Shown: one piece after another, positions 26,987 to 35,489 of the stretch
Position numbering within the stretch: the first letter of the stretch is position 1
Layout: each line of letters opens with the position of its first letter
Origin: Ferrovibrio sp965278975
GTDB taxonomy: Bacteria; Pseudomonadota; Alphaproteobacteria; Ferrovibrionales; Ferrovibrionaceae
Direction of reading: 5' to 3'
Assembly: GCF_965278975.1 (NCBI RefSeq)
Contig: NZ_OZ257126.1
Location: 1,550,001-1,614,000, forward strand
DNA: 64,000 bases
Program-made: the position numbers and the translations under genes
The notes under the pieces: generated by a model
The model's database searches: none
What the model was told of the DNA's origin: nothing
What the model saw: only the letters and a program-made list of their open reading frames with translations

Positions 26987-29001
26987 CCTTTGGGCAATGC
27001 CGCCACGGCAGTGCTGTAGAAACGCTCGAATTCGCGCACCACGCGCTCATCCTCGAACAGCACATGGTTGCTGGCCGCGATGCGCTGCTGCAAGTCGGCA
27101 CGCCAGGCGGCATCATTGGCAACGCGCACGGCGATGTTGATGTAATCCTCGGCATCGCGGGCGATGGTGTCGGTGACACCCATCTTGCGATACATCGCCT
27201 GGGTATGCCGGCCACGCTGCTGGTCGCTCGGCAACGTCACCACCACGGCATTCTGCGACAGGGCCTCCAGCGAGGTATTCATGCCGTTGAAATGCACCGT
27301 ATCCAGCACCACGTCGGCCGAGCGCAGCAGGCTCAGGAAATCCGGCCCTTCCTGCGGCGGGATCAGGTGCAGGCGGCGCATGTTCTTGTGACCGATGCGC
27401 TGGCGCATGCGCTCCAGGATCAGCTCGCTCCAATGGCTGGAGCCTTGCGTGATGAAGCCGATACGCGCCTGCTTGTCCTTTTCCAGGATACCGGCGACCA
27501 TGTCGTCGAAATCCGGATGCACCTTGAACAGATGCTGCGGGCAGAGATAGAAGCGGCCTTCCTGCGGCACCGGCAGGGCGCTGCGCGGCTTCACCGGGTC
27601 CGGCATTTCCGGCTTGTAGTAATAGGCCAGGGTGCCGAGATCATGCAGCAGGAACAGCTTCTCGCTGTAATGCGCCGCCGCCTCCGGCACCTCGAACAGA
27701 TCATTCGAGATGAAATAATCCATGGTCGGGATGCCGGTGGTATCTGGATGGCCGAAGGACACACATTGCACCGGCGCCAGGCGAGAGAAAGCCAGGAAAT
27801 AGGTATACGGCTCCATGCCGATATCCTGGAAGAACAGCACATCCAGTTCCAGCGCGGCGATCTGTTCGCGGGCCTGGGCCAATTTCTTCGGCAGGATCAG
27901 GGTATGGTCGGCAGCCTCGCGGATGAAGCGCGAGATTTCGTCATCCACCAGTGGCGGCGCGAAGATGGCATAGCTTTCAAAACGCAGCGGGTCCAACTCA
28001 GCGATCAGGCCGCGCGTGGTGCGGCCGATGGAATGGCGGCGCAGGAATTGCGAGAGGAAGCCGACGCGGATGCGGCCGCCGGCGCGGCGCGGCTTTTTGC
28101 AATGCGGCGCCACCCAGTTCAGTTCCGGGCAGATTTCGCCATAGAGCTTGGCGATGTCGCTGTGAATGTCGCGGTTGTTGCGGCCGTGATAGGCAAGAAA
28201 GAAGTTGGTGGAGAAAACTTCTTCTTCCAGCGCCGGATGGCGCAGCTTCTTTTCGCGCAGGGCAGCCACCTGCTGCGTGATGCGCTGGCGCGATGCCTCG
28301 ATGCTTTCACGCGAGCGGATGATCGGGTTGACCGTCAGGCCGTTCATCAGTTGCAGACCGATATCCGGGCGGATGGCAATGGCGCGCTCCCAGTATTCGC
28401 GCGCCTCATCGATGCGGCCTTGCAGGCGCAGCATGTTGGCCAGGCTGGCCAGCGCCTTCATGTGGCGCGGATCGATCTCCACCGCCTGGCGGAAGGCGGC
28501 AATCGCCGCGTCGCTGTCGCGCGGCTGCAAGGCCAGCGCCAGATTGTTATAGCCATCAGCATCGGGCGCGATGGCAATGGCACGGCGGAATTCCGCTTCG
28601 GCGGCGGCATTGTCACCCAGCTCGCGCAGAGCATTGCCCAGATTCTTCATCGCGCCGGCGAAATTCGGATCGATCTCCAGCGCCTTGCGCTGCGCCGCCA
28701 CGGCTTCCTGCGCCCGGCCCTGGCGCAGCAGGGCGACGCCGAGATTGCTCCAGCCCACCGCCATCTGCGGCACGGCCTGGGTCAGGCGGCGCAGCAACTG
28801 CTCGGCCTGGGCCAGATCGCCGCGTTGCAGTGCGATGATGGCTACATGGTGGAAGCTTTCGATATGGCCCGGCCAGCGTTGCAGAATGTCGCGATAGGCG
28901 GCTTCGGCTTCGGCCAGCTTGCCGGCCTGGTGCAGCCCCAGGGCGGCCATGAAGGCGGCGCTCTTGGCCTGCAAATCGGGATCGACGGGGTTCTCGCTCA
29001 T
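26983..29001 (-). CDS. TPR protein with O-GlcNAc-transferase-like (GT41) domain
   Basis: The protein has 672 residues with MSENPVDPDLQAKS as start; the longer frame lies within the upstream gene, whose stop overlaps this ATG (ATGA). Residues 10-230 are tandem tetratricopeptide repeats (recognisable units such as VGWSNLGVALLRQGRAQEAV). Residues 330-660 form a GT41/SPINDLY-type catalytic half with CVSFGHPDTTGIPTMDYFIS, the adjacent LYPLCPQ-like segment (FYLCPQHLFKVHPDFD) and VTLPSDQQRGRHTQAMYRKM. Bacterial members glycosylate proteins such as flagellins or adhesins, or surface glycans. It is the last gene of a four-gene minus-strand operon with two TylF-like methyltransferase genes. Confidence 0.82.
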   Translation of the reverse strand: MSENPVDPDLQAKSAAFMAALGLHQAGKLAEAEAAYRDILQRWPGHIESFHHVAIIALQRGDLAQAEQLLRRLTQAVPQMAVGWSNLGVALLRQGRAQEAVAAQRKALEIDPNFAGAMKNLGNALRELGDNAAAEAEFRRAIAIAPDADGYNNLALALQPRDSDAAIAAFRQAVEIDPRHMKALASLANMLRLQGRIDEAREYWERAIAIRPDIGLQLMNGLTVNPIIRSRESIEASRQRITQQVAALREKKLRHPALEEEVFSTNFFLAYHGRNNRDIHSDIAKLYGEICPELNWVAPHCKKPRRAGGRIRVGFLSQFLRRHSIGRTTRGLIAELDPLRFESYAIFAPPLVDDEISRFIREAADHTLILPKKLAQAREQIAALELDVLFFQDIGMEPYTYFLAFSRLAPVQCVSFGHPDTTGIPTMDYFISNDLFEVPEAAAHYSEKLFLLHDLGTLAYYYKPEMPDPVKPRSALPVPQEGRFYLCPQHLFKVHPDFDDMVAGILEKDKQARIGFITQGSSHWSELILERMRQRIGHKNMRRLHLIPPQEGPDFLSLLRSADVVLDTVHFNGMNTSLEALSQNAVVVTLPSDQQRGRHTQAMYRKMGVTDTIARDAEDYINIAVRVANDAAWRADLQQRIAASNHVLFEDERVVREFERFYSTAVAALPKG

Positions 29002-30155
29002 CAGCCGGTATTCACTTGGTAGAGGGTGTCGAGCAGGTCGGCGAGCTGTGCCGCCGGCAGTCGCCGCAGCGGAAAGCGGCCGGAATCGCGCTCCCATACC
29101 GCATGGCTGTGGCTCAAGCGCGACAGGCTGTCACCGAGATCCCAGAAGGTTTCCTTCGAGCCGTGCAGGAAGTCGACGAAAGGCGCCGCGTCCTTCTTGT
29201 GCAGGAACAGGTCGTCGAAACATTGGCGGTAGCGGTTCAGCTTGTCGGTGGCGCGCAGCCAATGCTTCAGCACCGCCTCGCGGGTGACACCGCGCAGCTC
29301 GGCCAGATCCTTCGCCGCCTGGCCGACGGCCCCTTCGCGCGGCCGCGCTTCATGGGTCAGCCATTCCAGCATGCCCTGCCATACGCTGCGCTGGCGGCTG
29401 TATTCATGGTCGTAGTAGATCGTGCCCTTCCAGGAATAGACGATCTCCGGCGCCGTCGCCGGATTGATGCGGAAGGCGCGGATTACCGGCGCCAGGGCCG
29501 AGGCATCATTGGCCTCCCAGAGTTTCTGGGTCAGCCGCTCGACGGCGTTTTCCTTGCCGGCGGCCTCCTTCTTGGCGCCGGGCGGCAGCGGAATACCCGG
29601 CTTGGCCGGTGCTTCCGCCGCAAAAGCCGCCACCTTGGCCATCTTGTCACGCACGAAATTCTTGATCTTTTCCAGCTCGCCTTCCGGGAACATGAAATAG
29701 GCGCTGTCGACATCCTGCTGCTCGATCTCGAACTTGTCGCGCATCAGGAAGGGATCGAGCGAGGGCAGGCTGTCGAGAATATCGAGCAGCGTGCGGTCAT
29801 GGCGGAAGGCAGCGGCGTCATGCTGCGGCGACAGCGCCAGCTGCTCCTCCAGCGCCTGTTCCAGCTTGAGGTCGGTCAGCAGCACGGTCTTGCCGCCTTC
29901 CTCGATATTCTGGTCGTTGAACGGCAGATACAGCTTGGTCTGCACCGCGCGCTCGCTGCGCAGGGCCTGCCGTTCGGCGGCCGAAGGCGTGTATTTCAGG
30001 ATCAGCAGCCGGTTGGCGTTGCGGTTCTTGAAGAACGGCTTCGGCGGCGGCAGGCCGGGGCGCTTCTGCAGGCTGCGGGTGATGCCTTGCAGATCGAAGA
30101 CACGGGCGGAGCCGCTGCGCAACAGGGCGCGGAGCTGACGGTCGGCAATAGCCAT
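29001..30155 (-). CDS. Conserved-looking protein of unknown function
   Basis: I do not recognise this 384-residue protein. It has no signal peptide and no membrane helix. It begins with a basic region (FFKNRNANRLLILKYTPS), has a central Ala/Lys/Pro-rich linker (about 180-215), and a C-terminal half rich in aromatic residues (YSWKGTIYYDHEYSRQRSVW, HWLRATDKLNRYRQCFDDLF). The start is coupled to the preceding methyltransferase stop (TAATG) and its stop to the glycosyltransferase start (ATGA), so a joint role in glycan or protein modification is likely. It may be a divergent glycan-modifying enzyme or an adaptor; nothing visible decides this. Confidence 0.6.
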   Translation of the reverse strand: MAIADRQLRALLRSGSARVFDLQGITRSLQKRPGLPPPKPFFKNRNANRLLILKYTPSAAERQALRSERAVQTKLYLPFNDQNIEEGGKTVLLTDLKLEQALEEQLALSPQHDAAAFRHDRTLLDILDSLPSLDPFLMRDKFEIEQQDVDSAYFMFPEGELEKIKNFVRDKMAKVAAFAAEAPAKPGIPLPPGAKKEAAGKENAVERLTQKLWEANDASALAPVIRAFRINPATAPEIVYSWKGTIYYDHEYSRQRSVWQGMLEWLTHEARPREGAVGQAAKDLAELRGVTREAVLKHWLRATDKLNRYRQCFDDLFLHKKDAAPFVDFLHGSKETFWDLGDSLSRLSHSHAVWERDSGRFPLRRLPAAQLADLLDTLYQVNTG

Positions 30156-30910
30156 TACTTGATCACCATGCCCTGGCCTGTCGGCAATTCCAGAATCCGG
30201 TAGCCGCGTTTCTCCATCCAGGCGACTTCGGCCTTGTGCTGCGCCTGATAGAAGATCCAGCCGAAATCATCGAGGATCAGGATGGCGCCGGGGCTCATGC
30301 GGTCGAACAGCATTTCCAGCGCGCCGATCTCGGCATCCACGTTGTTCAGATCGATATGCAGGAAGGCGATCTTCTCCGGCGCCACCTGATGCAGGATTCC
30401 AGGCACCGCGCCCTGCGTCACCGTCACATTGGGAAACTCGGCGAAGCGCTCTTTCGTTTTGCCGAACAGTTCCTTGCTATGCTCGGTCATCGAATGATGC
30501 GGCATGCTCGGATCATGGTCGAACAGGTCGTAGAGGTAATAGTGGCGGTCCAGCTTGGCGAAATCCAGGTAATCGCAGACGATGCGGGCCGTGGTGCCCT
30601 TGTAGCAGGCACATTCGACGAAATCGCCCTCGCGCCGCAGGCCCTCATGCGCCGCCCAGGCCACCACCACCTGGCGCCACAGGATGCTGCGCTCGGTGTT
30701 GTTGTCGACATGGCGCTTCACCGCAGCCATCAGCTTCTCGTCATCGAGGAAGCCCATGGTCTTGGAGAGCGTGATCATGTTGTCGCCGGTGAAGATGCCG
30801 CCGAGCTTCACCTCGCCCAGCAGATCGCGCAGCGCGCGCGAGAACACATCCTTGTCCTTGATGGCGAAAAAGATCGTGGCCAGGAAATTGCGGTAATCGG
30901 CTTCGATCAT
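30155..30910 (-). CDS. TylF-family SAM methyltransferase (copy 1)
   Basis: The protein has 251 residues with the TylF/MycF macrocin-O-methyltransferase pattern: GDFVECACYKGTTARIVCDY (SAM site near residues 85-105), DLFDHDPSMPHHSMTEHSKE, FLHIDLNNVDAEIGALEMLF and LILDDFGW, where the Asp residues normally bind a divalent metal. Family members methylate sugar hydroxyls of nucleotide sugars or glycosides. It is a close tandem paralogue of the neighbouring upstream gene, with which it shares an ATGA overlap. It probably methylates a sugar in the same glycan or glycoprotein pathway as the GT41 enzyme, by context. Confidence 0.82.
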   Translation of the reverse strand: MIEADYRNFLATIFFAIKDKDVFSRALRDLLGEVKLGGIFTGDNMITLSKTMGFLDDEKLMAAVKRHVDNNTERSILWRQVVVAWAAHEGLRREGDFVECACYKGTTARIVCDYLDFAKLDRHYYLYDLFDHDPSMPHHSMTEHSKELFGKTKERFAEFPNVTVTQGAVPGILHQVAPEKIAFLHIDLNNVDAEIGALEMLFDRMSPGAILILDDFGWIFYQAQHKAEVAWMEKRGYRILELPTGQGMVIK

Positions 30911-31671
30911 TTGATCACCAGGCCCTGGCCCGTGGGCAGTTCGAGTACCGAATAGCCGCGTTTTTCCAGCCAGGGGTCCTCGGCGGTTTTCTGCGGGTGA
31001 TAGAAGATCCAGCCATAATCATCCAGGATCATGATGCCGCCCGGCACCAGGCGGTCGAACAGCAATTCCAGCGCGCCGATCTCGGCATCGGCATTGTTCA
31101 GGTCGATATGCAGGAAGGCGATCTTCTCGGGCGAAATCTGGTGCAGCACTTCCGGCACCGCGCCCTGCGTCACGGTCACATTCCTGAACTCGGCGAAGCG
31201 CTCCTTGGTCTTGCCGTAGAGTTCCTTGCTATGCTCGGTCATCGAATGATGCGGCATGCTCGGGTCATGCTCGAACAGGTCGTAGAGGTAATAGTGGCGG
31301 TCCAGCTTGGCGAAATCCAGGTAGTCGCAGACGATGCGCGCCGTGGTGCCCTTGTAGCAGGCACATTCGACGAAATCGCCCTCCAGCCGCATGCTCTGGC
31401 GCGCTGCCCAGGCAACGATGTATTGCCGCCACAGGATGGCCCGCTCGATATCGGTGTTCACATGGCGCTGCACCGCCGCCATGAACTTGGCATCGCCCAG
31501 GAAGCTCAGATTCTTGGAGAAGGTGATCATGTTGTCGCTGGCGAAGATGCCGCCGAACTTCACTTCCTTCAGCGCCTTCTTCATGTGCAGGCCGAAAGCG
31601 TCGCCATCCTTGATGGCGAAGAAGTTGCCGCTCATGTAGTTCCGGAATTCCATCGCCGCGCCCCGCATCAT
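30907..31671 (-). CDS. TylF-family SAM methyltransferase (copy 2)
   Basis: The protein has up to 254 residues, with the same motifs as copy 1 in the same order: GDFVECACYKGTTARIVCDY, DLFEHDPSMPHHSMTEHSKE, FLHIDLNNADAEIGALELLF and LILDDYGW. By eye the two copies agree over most positions in the C-terminal two-thirds and diverge more at the N-terminus, so they probably act on different hydroxyls or sugars. The first gene of the operon. The start is uncertain: ATG at 31671, 31668 or 31653 (MEFRNYMSGNFF); the last aligns best with copy 1 and has GGGG upstream, and 31671 gives the maximal frame. Confidence 0.8.
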   Translation of the reverse strand: MMRGAAMEFRNYMSGNFFAIKDGDAFGLHMKKALKEVKFGGIFASDNMITFSKNLSFLGDAKFMAAVQRHVNTDIERAILWRQYIVAWAARQSMRLEGDFVECACYKGTTARIVCDYLDFAKLDRHYYLYDLFEHDPSMPHHSMTEHSKELYGKTKERFAEFRNVTVTQGAVPEVLHQISPEKIAFLHIDLNNADAEIGALELLFDRLVPGGIMILDDYGWIFYHPQKTAEDPWLEKRGYSVLELPTGQGLVIK

Positions 31672-31822
31672 TCAGGCGGCCCGCCCGCGCCGCAAAGCCT
31701 GCGCGCGGAGATTGTTCGAGCCCCCTTGCAGGATGCAGGGAAATGGCAAGCAATTGGTTAACGCCGGGGCCGGAACGGCGCCGCGTCATCGGGAAATTGC
31801 CAAGGGATGAGAGGGGGTTGCG

Positions 31823-31897
31823 TGGTGGGCGGTACAAGGATCGAACTTGTGACCCCTACCATGTCAAGGTAGTGCTCTACCGCTGAGCTAACCGCCC
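31823..31897 (-). tRNA. tRNA-Val (anticodon GAC), CCA encoded
   Basis: Read on the minus strand, the 7-bp acceptor stem GGGCGGT/ACCGCCC, D-arm GCTC..GAGC, anticodon stem CTACC/GGTAG with loop TTGACAT (anticodon GAC, reads GUC) and T-arm with GTTCGATCC are all present. The discriminator A at 31826 is followed by an encoded CCA (31823-31825). Confidence 0.95.
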
Positions 31898-32048
31898 GTG
31901 CCACGCTGCCGCCGTCGAAAGCCGCGAGGCCCGGACGGGTGGCTGCTTTTATCGGCTGCGGCGGCGGTTGGCAAGCGTCTCGCGCCTCAGCATAATCCGG
32001 CCATAACTTTAAGCCAGCCGCCCTGTTTTCCGAGCCTGAAAGTCCCTG

Positions 32049-32954
32049 ATGTCCGCTGCCGCGCCGCTTCCCAGCCGCTCCTACACGGCCCCTGTCGATC
32101 CGCCGATCCGGCTGACCCAGCCGCAGGGCAGCCGCAGTGGCCTGGTGGTCTCCTCGCCCCATAGCGGGGCGGAATATCCGGCGGATTTCCGGGATATGAG
32201 CCGGCTCGATCCGGTCACCTTGCGCAAATCCGAGGATGCCTTCGTGCATGAATTGGTGGCCGCTGCCCCGGGCCTTGGCGCGCCGCTGCTGGAGGCGCTG
32301 TTCCCACGCGCCTATTGCGACCCGAACCGCGAGCCTTACGAACTCGACCCGGCGATGTTCTCCGATCCGCTGCCGGGCCATGTCACCACCCGCTCCAGCA
32401 AGATCGCCGCCGGGCTTGGCACCATTGCCAAGGTGGTGGCCGGCGGCCAGGAGATCTATCGCGACAAGCTGCCCTTCGCGGAGGCCGAGCGCCGCGTCGA
32501 GACCCTGTGGCGGCCCTATCATGGCGCGCTGCGCCAGCTGCTCGATACAGCGCACCAGACCGCTGGCGCCGCCCTGCTGCTGGATTGCCATTCGATGCCG
32601 AGCGTCGGCGGCGCCAACATGCCCGATCACGGCCAGCGCCGCGCCGATATGGTGCTGGGCGATTTCCATGGCGTTTCCTGCCCGGGCCGGCTGGTCGATC
32701 GCGTCGAGGCTTACCTGCGCGAGCGCGGCTTCGGCGTGGCGCGCAACAAGCCCTATGCCGGCGGCTTCATCACGCAGCATTACACGCGGCGCGAGGCGGG
32801 TTTCCACACGCTGCAGATCGAGATCAACCGTGATCTCTACATGGATGAAGTGAAGATCGAGCGCAATGCCGGCTTCGAGCGCGTGCGTGCGGCGATGACC
32901 GGGCTGATCGAACTACTCGCCGGCTCGGCGACGCCGGCTTTCCTAAACGCCTAA
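32049..32954 (+). CDS. N-formylglutamate amidohydrolase family protein
   Basis: The protein has 301 residues. The FGase pattern is clear: VVSSPHSGAEYPADF (metal-binding His), SEDAFVHELV, PRAYCDPNREPYELDP, LLLDCHSMPS (second metal-binding region), NKPYAGGFITQHYTRRE and LQIEINRDLYMDE. The family hydrolyses N-formyl-L-glutamate to formate and glutamate in one histidine-degradation route, but many paralogues lie outside hut operons and may act on other N-acyl amino acids. No hut gene is nearby. Its end overlaps the convergent Lrp-family gene by 12 bases. Confidence 0.85.
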   Translation: MSAAAPLPSRSYTAPVDPPIRLTQPQGSRSGLVVSSPHSGAEYPADFRDMSRLDPVTLRKSEDAFVHELVAAAPGLGAPLLEALFPRAYCDPNREPYELDPAMFSDPLPGHVTTRSSKIAAGLGTIAKVVAGGQEIYRDKLPFAEAERRVETLWRPYHGALRQLLDTAHQTAGAALLLDCHSMPSVGGANMPDHGQRRADMVLGDFHGVSCPGRLVDRVEAYLRERGFGVARNKPYAGGFITQHYTRREAGFHTLQIEINRDLYMDEVKIERNAGFERVRAAMTGLIELLAGSATPAFLNA

Positions 32955-33410
32955 CGGTAATACCGGCGTCTGCTTGATCCGCTGCAGCACGATGCTGGAG
33001 CGGACGCTGCGGATGCCGGCCAGCCGCAGCAGCCGCCGGCTGATCAGGTCGGCCAGTGCAGCCAGGTCAGCCACCACCACGCGCAGCACGAAATCGGCTT
33101 CCCCGGTGATGGCATAGCAATCGAGGATTTCCGGCGCCGCCGCCACGAAAGCCTCGAAATCATGCACCACCGCCTCGGCATGTCGCTCCAGCGAGACCAG
33201 TGACACCGCCATCACCGTCAGCCCCACGGCCTCGGGCTTGAGCAGGGCGGCATAGCCTTCGATCACGCCTGCTTCCTCCAGCCGGGCCAGCCGGCGGCTG
33301 ACCTGGCTGGGGCTGGCGCCGATGGCATCGCCCAGCACGATATTGCTGGCGCGGCCCTGGCGTTGCAGGGCGGCCAGCAGGCGGAGATCGGCGGCATCCA
33401 GGTCGGTCAT
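32943..33410 (-). CDS. Lrp/AsnC-family transcriptional regulator
   Basis: The protein has 155 residues with MTDLDAADLRLLAALQ as start, the usual Lrp N-terminus; an upstream in-frame ATG at 33452 would give an atypical leader. The helix-turn-helix lies near residues 20-45 (ASNIVLGDAIGASPSQVSRR), and a RAM-type ligand-binding domain (about 65-150) has the typical CYAITGEADFVLRVVVADL. It is divergent from phhA across a 127-base gap, so it probably senses an aromatic amino acid and controls phhA and itself, as in other proteobacteria. The ligand is inferred. Confidence 0.85.
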   Translation of the reverse strand: MTDLDAADLRLLAALQRQGRASNIVLGDAIGASPSQVSRRLARLEEAGVIEGYAALLKPEAVGLTVMAVSLVSLERHAEAVVHDFEAFVAAAPEILDCYAITGEADFVLRVVVADLAALADLISRRLLRLAGIRSVRSSIVLQRIKQTPVLPLGV

Positions 33411-33537
33411 GCCAATAGCGTGCGGTAAATGGCATTGATTTGCAAGGATCATGTATAATTGACGATATTATCGCCCAGATCGCACGGAAATACCGGCCTG
33501 CCCGGCATATGATGGCGGCAGCCATCAGGAGGCCGCC
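33411..33537. promoter_or_regulatory. Divergent lrp/phhA control region
   Basis: The gap is AT-rich compared with its flanks and carries a good -10 box TATAAT (33454-33459) for the phhA side without a clear -35, plus a near-palindrome CGATATTATCG just downstream that could be a regulator site. AGGAGG lies about ten bases before the phhA ATG. Confidence 0.5.
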
Positions 33538-34284
33538 ATGCTCGATCTGCTGGAACGTCACACACAACAGGATAGCGAAAGCCGTGCCGTCTGGCGGCTG
33601 CTGTTCGAGCGCCAGAGCCGCCTGGTCCGCGACCGCGCCTGTCCGGAATTCCTCGCCGGCCTGAGCCGTCTGGGCCTGTCGCCCGATGCGGTGCCGGAGC
33701 TGGAGCGGGTTTCCGACCAGCTTGAACGCGCCACCGGCTGGCGGCTGGCGCCGGTGGATGGCTTCCTGGATGACGGCACGTTCTTCCGCCACCTGGCGGC
33801 CAGGCGCTTCCCGGTTACCTGGTGGCTCAGGCCGCGCGATAAGCTGGATTACCTGCAGGAGCCGGACCTGTTCCATGACCTGTTCGGCCATGTGCCGCTG
33901 CTCAGCCACCCGGTTTTCGCCGATTACATGCAGGCCTATGGCGAAGGCGGCCTGAAGGCTGAGCGGCTCGGCGCGCTCGACATGATCGCCCGGCTATACT
34001 GGTACACGGTTGAGTTCGGCCTGATCGACAGCGGCGATGGCCCGCGCATCCATGGCGCCGGTATTCTGTCTTCCCATGGCGAGGTGCTCTACAGCCTGGA
34101 ATCAGCCGTGCCGACGCGCCGCCCCTTCGATCTCAAACGCATCCTGCGCACGCGCTACCATATCGACCGCTACCAGACGACGTATTTCGTCATATCCTCA
34201 TTCGAGCAACTGATGCGGGCGACCGAACCAGACTTTGCACCGCTCTATGCCGAGCTGCAGGGCCTGGAGGAATTCGAGCCTTGA
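33538..34284 (+). CDS. phhA: Phenylalanine 4-monooxygenase
   Basis: The protein has 248 residues, the short bacterial single-domain form. It converts L-phenylalanine to L-tyrosine with tetrahydropterin and O2. The iron-binding triad is visible: His113 and His118 in DLFHDLFGHVP and Glu159 in YWYTVEFGLI. Further family signatures are FPVTWWLRPRDKLDYLQEPD and GAGILSSHGEVLYSLE. There is no regulatory ACT domain. The strong AGGAGG site fixes the start. Its divergent neighbour is an Lrp/AsnC regulator, which matches known phhA control in other bacteria. No pterin-recycling gene lies beside it. Confidence 0.95.
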   Translation: MLDLLERHTQQDSESRAVWRLLFERQSRLVRDRACPEFLAGLSRLGLSPDAVPELERVSDQLERATGWRLAPVDGFLDDGTFFRHLAARRFPVTWWLRPRDKLDYLQEPDLFHDLFGHVPLLSHPVFADYMQAYGEGGLKAERLGALDMIARLYWYTVEFGLIDSGDGPRIHGAGILSSHGEVLYSLESAVPTRRPFDLKRILRTRYHIDRYQTTYFVISSFEQLMRATEPDFAPLYAELQGLEEFEP

Positions 34285-34292
34285 CCCCCCTT

Positions 34293-34370
34293 GTCATACC
34301 CGCGCAGGCGGGTATCCCATTTACGGTCTGATTATACGGTAATGGGACGCCCGCCTTCGCGGGCGTGACG
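34293..34370. repeat. Inverted pair of REP-like palindromes
   Basis: Two units face each other. The left has stem ATACCCGC (34296-34303) with GCGGGTAT (34308-34315); the right has stem ACGCCCGC (34347-34354) with GCGGGCGT (34359-34366). The outer arms TCCCATT and AATGGGA also pair, so the whole block can form one cruciform. Both units fit GTCAT/C-nCCCGC-loop-GCGGG-n-TCCCAT. The same unit type recurs after rho. Confidence 0.75.
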
Positions 34371-34429
34371 CGGTTTTTGGCCGCCCCGAATCTTTTGCCG
34401 CCGCGCGGCTTTTGCTACCCTGCGGCGCC

Positions 34430-35098
34430 ATGCGCAAGCTGTATCATTTCTGGCTCTCCCCGTTCTGCCGCAAGGTCCGTATCCTGTTGAAGGAAAAGGG
34501 ACTCGACTGCGAACTGATCGTGGAGAAGGTGTGGGAGCGGCGTGAGGAATTCCTGGCGCTCAACCCGGCCGGCCTGGTGCCGGTGCTGATCGAGCATGAC
34601 GGCCACCCGCTGGTCGAAAGCCTCGCCATCTGCGAATACCTCGACGAGGTCTATCCGAACAAGATGCTGATCGGCTTCGATCCGCCGGGCCGCGCCGAGA
34701 CGCGACGGCTGGTGAGCTGGTTCGATCTCAAGTTCAGCCGCGAAGTCTCTGATGCGCTGATCTTCGAGAAGGTGCTGCAGCGCTATATGGGCGGCGGCCA
34801 GCCCGATAGCAGCAATATCCGCATCGCGCATGCCAACCTGAAGCACCATCTCGGTTATATCGGCTACCTCGCCGAGCGGCGCAAATGGCTTGCCGGCGAT
34901 GATTTCAGCCTCGCCGATATCACGGCGGCGGCGCATCTGAGCTGCCTGGATTATCTCGGCGATGTGCCGTGGGATGATCACCCGGCGGCCAAGGACTGGT
35001 ATGCGCGGGTGAAGTCGCGGCCCAGCTTCCGGCCCCTGCTGGCGGATCATATCCCCGGCCTGCCGCCGCCGAAGCATTACGCCGATCTGGATTTCTGA
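34430..35098 (+). CDS. Glutathione S-transferase family protein
   Basis: The protein has 222 residues. The N-terminal thioredoxin-like domain starts MRKLYHFWLSPFCRKVRILL, with Ser/Cys in SPFC as the likely glutathione-activating position, and continues with the cis-Pro loop NPAGLVPVLIEHDG and LVESLAICEYLDE. The C-terminal helical domain contains WLAGDDFSLADITAAAHLSCLDYL. ATG 34430 is chosen because it begins directly at the fold; the upstream frame to 34412 adds only six residues. It lies beside ridA and queG, a neighbourhood seen in other alphaproteobacteria. The substrate is unknown. Confidence 0.85.
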   Translation: MRKLYHFWLSPFCRKVRILLKEKGLDCELIVEKVWERREEFLALNPAGLVPVLIEHDGHPLVESLAICEYLDEVYPNKMLIGFDPPGRAETRRLVSWFDLKFSREVSDALIFEKVLQRYMGGGQPDSSNIRIAHANLKHHLGYIGYLAERRKWLAGDDFSLADITAAAHLSCLDYLGDVPWDDHPAAKDWYARVKSRPSFRPLLADHIPGLPPPKHYADLDF

Positions 35099-35137
35099 TT
35101 TAGTCTCGCTCCACACAAGAAAAAAGGAACAACAGCC

Positions 35138-35488
35138 ATGAGCATCCGTCGCATCGAAGTCGGCCCGCGCATGTCCCAGGCCGTGGTGCATGGCAACACC
35201 GTCTATCTCGCCGGCCAGGTGGCTTCCGATACCAGCGGCGACACCACGGCGCAGACCAAGGTGATCCTGGGCCAGATCGACAAGCTGCTGGCCGCCGCCG
35301 GCACCGACAAGACCAAGATTCTCTCGGCGACGATTTATCTGCCGGACATCGCCGATTTCGCCGCCATGAATGCCGCCTGGGATGCCTGGGTGCCGCAGGG
35401 CCACACCCCGGCCCGTGCCACCGTGGAAGCCAAGCTGGCGGCGCCGGCCTTCAAGGTCGAGATCGCCGTCATCGCCGCTATTTCCTGA
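35138..35488 (+). CDS. RidA/YjgF-family enamine/imine deaminase
   Basis: The protein has 116 residues with the full YjgF/RidA fold pattern: GPRMSQAVVHGNTVYLAGQVASD, an internal TKVILGQIDKLLAAAGTDKTKILSATIYLPD and the active-site segment TPARATVEAKLAAPAFKVEIAVIAA, where the Arg of PARATVE binds the substrate carboxylate. Family members hydrolyse reactive enamines/imines formed by PLP enzymes. An AAAAAAGGA ribosome site precedes the start, and the queG start lies two bases after the stop. Confidence 0.88.
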   Translation: MSIRRIEVGPRMSQAVVHGNTVYLAGQVASDTSGDTTAQTKVILGQIDKLLAAAGTDKTKILSATIYLPDIADFAAMNAAWDAWVPQGHTPARATVEAKLAAPAFKVEIAVIAAIS

Positions 35489-35489
35489 T

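Noticed and set aside
27064..29022. A 652-codon frame on the plus strand.
   Set aside because: Antisense of the TPR-GT41 gene; no recognisable domain and rich in His/Gln/Arg as expected for a GC-rich shadow frame.
31758..32807. A 349-codon frame on the minus strand.
   Set aside because: It covers the tRNA-Val gene and runs opposite the N-formylglutamate amidohydrolase gene.
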